From Candidatus Chlorohelix allophototropha (GTDB taxonomy: Bacteria; Chloroflexota; Chloroflexia; Chloroheliales; Chloroheliaceae): DNA of 64,000 nt. The stretch covers positions 62,001 through 126,000 of the forward strand of contig NZ_CP128402.1 in NCBI RefSeq assembly GCF_030389965.1, written 5' to 3'. The position numbers and the translations under genes are program-made. A model generated the notes under the pieces. It was not told where the DNA came from. It did not search any database and was given only the letters and a program-made list of their open reading frames with translations. Shown piece after piece: positions 56,950 to 64,000 of the stretch; positions within the stretch are counted from its first letter, which is position 1; the number at the start of each line of letters is the position of its first letter.

Positions 56950-59378
56950 GCTGTCACGCCTCCAAGAGTAAGTACAAATGTATTATATGTTCCATCAGGT
57001 TCTGTGGTTTTTTCTGCAAGAAAAACATCTTCTCCATGATACTTGGCTATCTCACGAGCGATAAAAAGCCCTAAACCTTTTCCCTGACCTGGGGGTTTTG
57101 TGCTAACGAATGCTTCAAATATTCGCTCTTTCAGCCCTGGGAGGATTCCTGGTCCATTATCAGTTACTCTAAGCTCTTTCGCTGTAGCATCGACAGTAAC
57201 CTTAATTTCTGCTTTGAAGGTTGGATCAAGCATTCGTTGCTGACGTAGCCAATAAATAGAATTGGTGATCAAATTGTCAAGGATTTGCATCATCATTCCT
57301 TTTACAGCATTGATCATAAATTTGTTGATCTTTGAAGAAGGTTCTAACTCTAATATGGGTGTAATCTGCTCATTAGCAAAAGGAATTTGTTTTGATTCAA
57401 AAATATCACGAATCACATTGATCAAATCAAATTTTTCCTTGCGCTGTCGGCCAGCTGTACTTAGTTGGTCAAGGATCTGGAGGCGCTTCTGTAAGGTTTT
57501 GAGCTGCACTTCAAGGGTTCGGATAAGTGCGTCTTGTGAGTTTGGAGAGCTACCTTCCCGAACATTAGCAAGAGTTAACAAAGCGTGTTCTGTTGCACGA
57601 TTAAGCTCATGCGCAAGCACTTCTACTGACAACCCTATTCCCGCCAAGTTTAAAAGCTGTCTGCGACCCTGCTCGTATTCAGAGGCGATTACCTGAACCT
57701 CTTGCATAATTTCTCGCAAGTGCGAACTTGATGTTCGAATTTCGTTGAAAAGAGACCCTTCCCTTTTAATTTCAGGAACTCGCCCGGCTAATTTATCTAA
57801 ATTGATCCGAAGTTGTCGATCTTCATCTTCTACCCTCTTCTCAAGTTCTTCAATAAGTACTGGTTCTCGTGCGCTAAGCTCTTTATCCGTTTTATCGAGA
57901 AATGCACGTAATTCCATTTGGATTACATATTTTAATAACGAAATTAATACAAACTTTTCCTCAGAGTCTCGAAGTCCCTCACGGTTTGACTGGTCTATTA
58001 ACTCAGAATTCAGGACACTTGTGATATTTAAACGCCCAATCAATTGTGCGCGATTAACTTTATAACCAGATGAGCTAAATGCTCTACGATCTAGATCGAG
58101 CCAGTCATCACGTAAATCACCGTAAGGTAATACACGAAAACCGTCCCGGAAAACCATAATTCCGCCACCCCATTCTCGTACTAGGTTGGCAACAGTATTG
58201 CGATCACCAATTCCTTCAAGTGCAGTCAGTATCCGCCGGTTATACCAATAAATTTCTAAATTGAATGGTCCAAGGGATTTCAGTAGTCGCATTCGTTCCA
58301 TACCCTCAGAGGGTAAAAGATTGTTTGTAAGATCTAATGATTTCTTAACTCTGGGTTTTTCTAAAGGGTTTAGTACTACAGAAATTAGATGGGCACCCTC
58401 AAGTGCAAAGTATTGTTGTCGCTCTCTATAACGTACAGAACCAGATAATCTCATCTCGCCATTGCTCTGCTGTATAAATTGTGCCTTGACAATAGCATGA
58501 GCATTCTCAAGTAAAAGGTTTTTGAATCGCGGAATTATTACTGGTTCTTGGTTGAATCGAAGCTGGATGGGAAATATGGTGGTTTCAGTAAATGGATCGG
58601 TTAGCTTACTGAACTCCTGTATGGCTAAGGTTTCAAGTCTGTCTTTAGACCATGCTGAAGTCAACCAACTAATTCGAATAATTGTGCCAGATACACTAGT
58701 GTCCCTTTTAGACGCGCCAAGATGGGGTTCAATTTTGAATTCGCTTAAAAGTGCATCGGAATCGTGAGAAAAAACCGACCAATCTATGTCTAGGACATTC
58801 CATTTGCTTTCATCTGCCTGTGTTGATTCCACATGTAATTGGGTACCAAGTCGCATTGCAGACAAACGTCCTATACCTTTTTCACCCAGCAATGGCCGCC
58901 CGCTTGAATTGTTATGCCCTTTATCACGTAATAAACGTCGAGACCTTGTACCAATTGTTAGATACACATCATTAAGTGTTTGGAGAGACATCCCCTCACC
59001 AGTATCGCTGACAACTATTGAATTACTTTCTGTTAGTACACGCAGAAGATCAGGCCAGGTTTCTGCTTCCAAAATAGTCTGACGGAACTCCTGTATATTA
59101 GGTACAGTCATGTCAATAGTAGCTAACGCTGTCTGCTTAAATGCTTCAATTGAAGTGACGGCACCAGAGTCACTTTCTACACTAATGTCTTGGCTACGTG
59201 AATATTCAATAAAATTCAATAAAATTGAATGGGGAATGCGGACAGTTACGTCAATCGTAACGCGTTTCGAACCGGCATCAAATGCATTTTTAACCAACTC
59301 AAAAAGTGCCACACCGTCTGAACTGATAAGTTCAGCACCTAAGTGGAGGAGGGTTCGAGCAGCAACTTGAAATGGCAC
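56946..59378 (-). CDS. Dual GHKL ATPase: MORC/MutL-like N-terminus fused to a histidine-kinase C-terminus
   Basis: Two ATP-binding GHKL domains are visible. The N-terminal one has the MORC/Hsp90/MutL motifs ALFELVKNAFDAG (E27, N31, D34), SDTGEGM (124-130) and GEKGIGRLSA (165-174). After a helical region, a HisKA-like helix with VLAHELN (H590) is followed by the kinase-type domain: N-box LDNLITNSI (about 700), DNGPGI (740) and GKGLGLFIAREI (about 766). Start is GTG 59378 after GGAGGAGG; the previous stop overlaps it by one base (TAGTG). The protein may sense DNA or modification state and signal by phosphotransfer to the 714-aa protein. The fused architecture is unusual. Confidence 0.8.
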   Translation of the reverse strand: MPFQVAARTLLHLGAELISSDGVALFELVKNAFDAGSKRVTIDVTVRIPHSILLNFIEYSRSQDISVESDSGAVTSIEAFKQTALATIDMTVPNIQEFRQTILEAETWPDLLRVLTESNSIVVSDTGEGMSLQTLNDVYLTIGTRSRRLLRDKGHNNSSGRPLLGEKGIGRLSAMRLGTQLHVESTQADESKWNVLDIDWSVFSHDSDALLSEFKIEPHLGASKRDTSVSGTIIRISWLTSAWSKDRLETLAIQEFSKLTDPFTETTIFPIQLRFNQEPVIIPRFKNLLLENAHAIVKAQFIQQSNGEMRLSGSVRYRERQQYFALEGAHLISVVLNPLEKPRVKKSLDLTNNLLPSEGMERMRLLKSLGPFNLEIYWYNRRILTALEGIGDRNTVANLVREWGGGIMVFRDGFRVLPYGDLRDDWLDLDRRAFSSSGYKVNRAQLIGRLNITSVLNSELIDQSNREGLRDSEEKFVLISLLKYVIQMELRAFLDKTDKELSAREPVLIEELEKRVEDEDRQLRINLDKLAGRVPEIKREGSLFNEIRTSSSHLREIMQEVQVIASEYEQGRRQLLNLAGIGLSVEVLAHELNRATEHALLTLANVREGSSPNSQDALIRTLEVQLKTLQKRLQILDQLSTAGRQRKEKFDLINVIRDIFESKQIPFANEQITPILELEPSSKINKFMINAVKGMMMQILDNLITNSIYWLRQQRMLDPTFKAEIKVTVDATAKELRVTDNGPGILPGLKERIFEAFVSTKPPGQGKGLGLFIAREIAKYHGEDVFLAEKTTEPDGTYNTFVLTLGGVTA

Positions 59379-62300
59379 TATGCACCTCCTCCCTGTGGAA
59401 CTACATCAGATTTGTCTTTTTTATTCAGGCTTTGTTCAAGCAACTGTACTAAAATTGCTAAACGTAATTCTTCAGATTCTGGTAATAAGCCTTGCAGTTC
59501 TGAAACTTTGTTTTTTACTTCCAATTCGATTTCAGGTCTAACCTGAACAACTTGCATAGCTTCCATTCCATTAGAATGAGTTAAACCCACACGAACGGCT
59601 GGGCCACTAGTTGTATAGTTGTGTTGTGAGAAGGTAATAGCTTCTAACCGTTGGAATGTATTACAAAGAATTTCAATCTCTTCGCCAGCTTTTTTCTCAT
59701 CACCCGGTAGCCAGTTTCGGGTAGGTTTAGCTATAACAAAGCTTCCTAATGCTTCTGCCCATGAGTCAGAGTTAAGTCTTGTATCCCCTAACCGCAAAGC
59801 GAAAGTTCGCAGTCGAGATTCAGAAGCTGCAACAGCAACGTTTGTTGCACGACTAGCAATACGCTCTCGATCGATAGCTCCTTCACCCTCACCTAGAGCA
59901 TTGGCAACTTTTGAGCGAATCCGTTCAAGCAATAACGGATAAGTATTGCGGAGGTCATTTAGTGCTTGTTGCAATAGTGTAACAAACTTTTCAATTCGTT
60001 CAGTATCCGGCGTTTCCTCGGCAGAGAAGCTTTCAACACCGCAGGCTTCAGGTAATTCTTTGAAAAGCAGCGGCCTAGGCTCACGCGCTTTAAATAGAAC
60101 TTCGCGTACTCGAGAAGCAATGGTGGGAAGATTTACAGTTCGTCTGGTATATTCTGGAAGTTCTGCCGCAAAGTTAATAAACGATCTTACGACATCTAAC
60201 AATTCAAGATCTTTATCTGGGGAGTCTACAAAAATTCTCGCCAATCTGTTGAAAAGTCTCACACGAACGCCCGCAACACGCACCATTTGGAATTCAAAAG
60301 TTGCAGGAGCCTTGATAAGACGAAGAAAATTGGATGGATTCAGACCTGTTATGAATGTACCATTTTCGTAAACTGCTAACTCATGGGAGTGTCCAGCAAC
60401 CACTATTGCCAATAAAAGCGGAATAACACCCATGCGTATTCCAAATGGTCTGGAAGTAAGTGCAGTAATAATTGTTGGTACAGATACTCGTTGCTCTTGA
60501 GCTTCTTCAAGAATATTTAGGATTTTTAGAAGAGCAGGTCGAAGTTGTAATGTATCATTTTCCTCTTCTGGTTCTTCTATTATATATTGCCCATCCAATT
60601 CACGGTGGATTACACCTGCTTTTAAGACAGACAAATACATAGATTTTTCTGGGGGTGCTTTGTCTTGATTAATACCCAAAAATGGTTTGTTGGGTGCTTC
60701 GAGCATTCTCTCGATTAAACGCATACGTGCATTGGCGGCAGCACTACTCAATATTGATCTATTGAGCAACTCATTCTTTATATATGGAGCATCATTATAT
60801 AGTTCATCACAAACAGCTGATAAAGTTAGTAATATTCCATGTCCTTGTTCAATAGAGAGAGGTTGTCCTTTACGCCACCACTCAATCTCCATTCCTGTGT
60901 CAGCATGACCAAAGCTAATCAATGCTGTCAAGCGATTTCTAAGTGTCCTGCGTGTAGCAGCAATTTCACGGGATACCTCAGCTGAGGCATATATATCATC
61001 TGTAAGCTCTGGTGCATTTGATTTTACCCATTCCCAACATCGTACGTCTTGCACCTCATTTCTAAGTCCAATTAATGGAAATGGCACTGCTATTAATATC
61101 TCTGGTCGAGAAGCTGCCTCTGATCCTTGCGCAAATTCTCTAGCTTTAATTTGTTCAGATGGGGTATCGCATAGTGCTACTACAACCAAGCCGTCCGCTG
61201 CCGTAGGTCGTATGGCATCTTTACTTAAAGATGTGAAATCTGTATATCTGACCTCAAAATATCGCATAGTACCAGTTTTAATGTAATGACGGCGAGCCAG
61301 CAAAGTGGGAACAGGAACATCTAAATAATTTGGCAAATGTATTGCAACCTGCTCTATTGGACCCAAAGCTCTCTTCGCATCTTCAAATCGTGTTTCTAGG
61401 TTAATGCTTGTAGTAGACCAAAGACGATACCCTCCTGCAGTACCCCGCTTAAAAAGTAAACCACGGTCTTTTAATTTAGCTATGGCAGTCTCTACCTTAT
61501 ATGTTGGATCGTTGTCAACAGTGGCTGATAACAAGGCTACATCTGTAGCTAAATATTGTTCAGAATCTATAAGATTAAGCACTGCTACTGTTTTAAGAAT
61601 AGCTAGTGCAACTTCATCGTTTATGTCAGCGCTATCTAAAATATCGACTATTCGTAACCATTGGCTACGGAAACTTGCTCCGTCTAAACGATGTCCGAAA
61701 TTTGCACGGATATAATCGTAAAAGTTCGAAAGGCGGTAATAGCCACCTGCTTTTATTGGGCGTTCCGCAAAAGCTTGTAAACCGTATGGTTCGGTAGAAA
61801 GAAGAAAGCCAAACAAAGAGCGCTCATGCTGTCCAAAGCGGGAGAAAAAATTAATAAGTACAGGAATAACCGTTGGATGTAGAGGATAAAGCTTAAGTAA
61901 ATTAAGCTCACTCAATGTATTGCCAGCCGTGCTATACCAACCTGTAGAGAGGGTTGACTTTATAATTGTTTCCGCATTATGAATGATTTCTTGAGGTAAT
62001 TGTTCAGTTATAACATTTAATGCACTTGAGACGAGGGTTACCGTATGTGTAAGTGGTTGATCAAAAACAATCTCATCAAATCGTCCTGCTACCTTTTCCC
62101 ATTCGTGGCGAACTGCAGATGGAAGCCGCTCAGCGTAAGCGTGAAATCCTTGATGCAAAAGCCCAACTAAAACAACTGGATGATTTCCGCTCCGCGCGGC
62201 CATTTCTGCCAAACGTTGGAGAAGATAGACATCTTCTCGGTCAGGATAAAGCGCTGCATATTCTAAAAGTTTTCCCATTTCATCCAGAACAAGCAGTACA

Positions 62301-62872
62301 CCTGAATAACCTGGAATATTAGCTAAATCTCTAATTAGCTCAAGAAGCTCTTGATTATCTCCACTATTTTGAAGTCTCTTAGCACGTTCTTTTAGAAGGT
62401 CTCTAATATCATTTTGGCTTAGCAGACAATCTAGACTCCACAATATTCCCCGTGCAATAGCAGAGACTAAACCCTCGCGTGCTCCTGTAACAATTACTGG
62501 TATTAACTTGAGGTTAAGAAGCTTTGAATTTGCATTTTCAATAGCTAACCGCGCTGGAGTAACAGCAGGTTTCTCTGGGTTGTAAAGTACATGCGCAAGA
62601 AGAAGGGCAAATGAAGATTTACCTGAGCCATAGTCACCAGTAATTCTCCAGGCACGGCGTCCTGAGTTCGGCCGCAGACCTTCCGTTATCCTAATAAGAG
62701 ATCGCTCCATAGACGGCGTTAAAATGTATTGCTCTAACAACTCAACATCATGAAAATCGCGTTCAATATGTATAGATCTTAGGTAACGGTCTGGGATTCG
62801 GAAAAGATTTTGAATCAGTCTATGATCTTCTTCTAGTCCGACTAAAAAATGGGTTTTAGGTTGTTCATCCAT
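59378..62872 (-). CDS. Large AAA-type ATPase, PglY/BrxC-like, about 1164 aa
   Basis: This is a P-loop ATPase with Walker A GDYGSGKS (about 79-86) and Walker B LLVLDEMGK (about 192-200), followed by a helical region. The Walker A form with a Tyr before GSGKS resembles BREX ATPases of the PglY/BrxC class. The remaining about 900 residues have no motif I can name. The open frame reaches ATG 62911, but I prefer ATG 62872, which overlaps the DUF4007 stop by 8 bases. In BREX such ATPases work with the methylase or phosphatase; here no PglZ or BrxX is visible and sulfur genes are. It could supply energy or regulate the modification complex. Confidence 0.65.
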   Translation of the reverse strand: MDEQPKTHFLVGLEEDHRLIQNLFRIPDRYLRSIHIERDFHDVELLEQYILTPSMERSLIRITEGLRPNSGRRAWRITGDYGSGKSSFALLLAHVLYNPEKPAVTPARLAIENANSKLLNLKLIPVIVTGAREGLVSAIARGILWSLDCLLSQNDIRDLLKERAKRLQNSGDNQELLELIRDLANIPGYSGVLLVLDEMGKLLEYAALYPDREDVYLLQRLAEMAARSGNHPVVLVGLLHQGFHAYAERLPSAVRHEWEKVAGRFDEIVFDQPLTHTVTLVSSALNVITEQLPQEIIHNAETIIKSTLSTGWYSTAGNTLSELNLLKLYPLHPTVIPVLINFFSRFGQHERSLFGFLLSTEPYGLQAFAERPIKAGGYYRLSNFYDYIRANFGHRLDGASFRSQWLRIVDILDSADINDEVALAILKTVAVLNLIDSEQYLATDVALLSATVDNDPTYKVETAIAKLKDRGLLFKRGTAGGYRLWSTTSINLETRFEDAKRALGPIEQVAIHLPNYLDVPVPTLLARRHYIKTGTMRYFEVRYTDFTSLSKDAIRPTAADGLVVVALCDTPSEQIKAREFAQGSEAASRPEILIAVPFPLIGLRNEVQDVRCWEWVKSNAPELTDDIYASAEVSREIAATRRTLRNRLTALISFGHADTGMEIEWWRKGQPLSIEQGHGILLTLSAVCDELYNDAPYIKNELLNRSILSSAAANARMRLIERMLEAPNKPFLGINQDKAPPEKSMYLSVLKAGVIHRELDGQYIIEEPEEENDTLQLRPALLKILNILEEAQEQRVSVPTIITALTSRPFGIRMGVIPLLLAIVVAGHSHELAVYENGTFITGLNPSNFLRLIKAPATFEFQMVRVAGVRVRLFNRLARIFVDSPDKDLELLDVVRSFINFAAELPEYTRRTVNLPTIASRVREVLFKAREPRPLLFKELPEACGVESFSAEETPDTERIEKFVTLLQQALNDLRNTYPLLLERIRSKVANALGEGEGAIDRERIASRATNVAVAASESRLRTFALRLGDTRLNSDSWAEALGSFVIAKPTRNWLPGDEKKAGEEIEILCNTFQRLEAITFSQHNYTTSGPAVRVGLTHSNGMEAMQVVQVRPEIELEVKNKVSELQGLLPESEELRLAILVQLLEQSLNKKDKSDVVPQGGGA

Positions 62873-63785
62873 GATTGTATCCAGTCTCATAAACTGTCGC
62901 CAAAAAGTCATAATCAGGAATATTGTTTCGCGTTACCTGACCTTGCACCGCTGATAATTGGTATTCAAATGGTTGAGCTACACCAGACATTACATACAAT
63001 TCAAGGCGTGTTCTCAAATCATCCTCTGGTAGCTTGAATACTTGGCCTATACTACACTCTGCGACAGCAATATCTCGGAATGTAAGGGTTCTTTCGGTTT
63101 GATGCCACCTGTTCCAATAGTCATCTAAGCAATATTCGAATACAGCCTTTGTCAATTCAGGTTTGGCCTCTCGACGGAACAAATAAACATCCTCTAAAGG
63201 TCCTTTCAAACCTATTCGTCGTTGGCCTGATTGCCTCAATAGAGCAAGTTCAACAAACGGACTGTCCAGAGAATCTTCAATAGCTGTCCGTTTTTGTGAC
63301 GGTAAATATGTACGAAGAAATATATCCAGATGCTGCGCTAAAGTGACGGAAGAATGTGAATAACCTAGCCGCTTTCCTTCCCGTTCAAATGCCGTTACGA
63401 CTTCACTTCTACTTAATTCTGGGTACGGCCAGCGATTTAAAAGGAAGTTCCAAGCGAAAATTGGATCAGCCTTTCGGGAGGATAAATGCCAATGGAGTAG
63501 CCAAAGAGTTTGTATATTCTCAAGATAAGGATCAAACCCATCTTCTGAGAAAACTCTTCTGCCAAAGGTTGTTAAGTTGAACACCTTCTGCTGTCGATTA
63601 GGAATTGCCACTCCCATTACTTCAACCCAAAAACGAATTGAGTTAACCATGTTTTTACCAACGCCAAGCTTGACCATTGCTTCTTCGTCATTAGTTAATA
63701 CAGAAGGATTCTCTGCAATAGCACTACAAGCTTTTGGCAACCAAGTATAGCGACAAATAAAAGTCTCGTGTCCAGAAAATCTCAT
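62865..63785 (-). CDS. DUF4007 family protein
   Basis: The N-terminus RFSGHETFICRYTWLPKACS and the KLGVGKNMVNSIRFWVEVMG stretch are the DUF4007 signature. This family of unknown function is often found beside PAPS-reductase-like and other DNA-sulfur genes. The protein is 306 aa with no membrane segment or catalytic motif that I can see. ATG 63785 overlaps the upstream desulfurase stop (ATGA), so translation is coupled. Its role is unknown; it may help sequence recognition or regulation. Confidence in the family is good. Confidence 0.8.
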   Translation of the reverse strand: MRFSGHETFICRYTWLPKACSAIAENPSVLTNDEEAMVKLGVGKNMVNSIRFWVEVMGVAIPNRQQKVFNLTTFGRRVFSEDGFDPYLENIQTLWLLHWHLSSRKADPIFAWNFLLNRWPYPELSRSEVVTAFEREGKRLGYSHSSVTLAQHLDIFLRTYLPSQKRTAIEDSLDSPFVELALLRQSGQRRIGLKGPLEDVYLFRREAKPELTKAVFEYCLDDYWNRWHQTERTLTFRDIAVAECSIGQVFKLPEDDLRTRLELYVMSGVAQPFEYQLSAVQGQVTRNNIPDYDFLATVYETGYNHG

Positions 63786-64000
63786 ATAGCTGCAATTGCC
63801 CTTCGTGTATCTTCTACGGCCGCAGCAAAATAACCTGCTGCGCGCTCGATTTCATCATCAGTTGTAAATTTGCCTAACCCGATACGGAAGGCTCCGTTTT
63901 GCAATTCTTCAGCTAAGCCCATAGCGTTAAGAACGTGTGATGGTGTATCCACAGCGGACGTACAAGCAGCCCCCGTTGAAATAGCCAAACGGTTACGTAA
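63782..64000 (-). CDS. Cysteine desulfurase, C-terminal end (partial, DndA/IscS-like)
   Basis: Only the last about 72 residues lie in the window. They hold the catalytic-cysteine loop (STGAACTSAVDTPSHVL), then FRIGLGKFTT, matching the C-terminus of IscS/NifS/DndA PLP enzymes that release sulfur from cysteine. The protein continues beyond 64000 to the right. As the most upstream visible gene of the operon it should supply sulfur to the dndC-like enzyme. Whether it is a dedicated DndA or a general IscS cannot be told from this fragment. Confidence 0.85.
   Translation of the reverse strand, partial: LRNRLAISTGAACTSAVDTPSHVLNAMGLAEELQNGAFRIGLGKFTTDDEIERAAGYFAAAVEDTRRAIAAI

Noticed and set aside
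45022-64000. Labelling the operon as BREX
   Set aside because: No PglZ-type phosphatase, methylase or Lon-like protease is visible; only one ATPase looks BREX-like, while sulfur genes are clear.

Overview
The window looks like part of a plasmid, secondary replicon or integrated conjugative element of a Chloroflexota bacterium (a Ktedonobacteria-like lineage is my best guess). The grounds are a type I-D CRISPR cas3, a dense load of TnpB, IscB, IS110, IS21 and IS3 remnants, and a plasmid-type parA/parB/rep block. This placement is inference from gene content. No rRNA or tRNA gene was seen. Base composition is patchy: about 23.5-40.3 kb is clearly GC-rich, while 45-64 kb is AT-richer. This suggests modules of different origin.

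Layout. 1-3.3 kb: the 5' part of a type I-D cas3 helicase gene (runs off the left edge), a 50-residue ORF, and a WYL-domain regulator, with operator-like repeats around them. 3.3-6.65 kb: a transposon graveyard. It holds an IS110 left end, a chimeric ORF joining an IS110 catalytic domain to TnpB, several solo TnpB right-end hairpins, tnpB scraps, and a Bro-N antirepressor-like gene between two inverted right ends. 6.65-10.1 kb: parB, parA and a winged-helix replication-initiator-like gene, with parS-like palindromes, a predicted countertranscribed RNA, and DnaA-box-like repeats. 10.1-10.97 kb: a decayed iscB with its omega-RNA-like leader, fused to a transposase scrap. 11-19.7 kb: two giant adjacent genes (1202 and 1695 aa) of unknown function. 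20.2-22.4 kb: katG. 22.4-23.5 kb: pseudogene debris. 23.5-40.3 kb: a one-strand block with a primase/helicase, a replication-relaxation-like protein, a TraG/HerA-like ATPase, a membrane protein, a VirB4 ATPase and its partner, and a PEGA/beta-propeller surface protein that appears frameshifted. 40.4-44.8 kb: a nest in which a dinD-like gene is cut by a group II intron 5' fragment, next to an IS3 element that is itself interrupted by IS21. 45-64 kb: one tightly coupled nine-gene operon on the minus strand.

The last operon is the most interesting object. In transcription order it encodes a cysteine desulfurase (DndA-like, partial), a DUF4007 protein, a large AAA-type ATPase, a protein with two GHKL ATPase domains (MORC/MutL-like plus histidine-kinase-like), a protein with a receiver-like phosphoacceptor domain, a DndC-like PP-loop sulfurtransferase, and three proteins matching the size and order of the phosphorothioation-dependent restriction set DptF, DptG and DptH. 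This reads as a DNA-sulfur modification and restriction island with a built-in two-component-like sensor. No dndB, dndD or dndE is visible inside the window.

How it fits together: a self-partitioning, possibly conjugative replicon carrying at least two defence systems (type I-D CRISPR and a phosphorothioation-type island), with transposable elements collected at the module boundaries.
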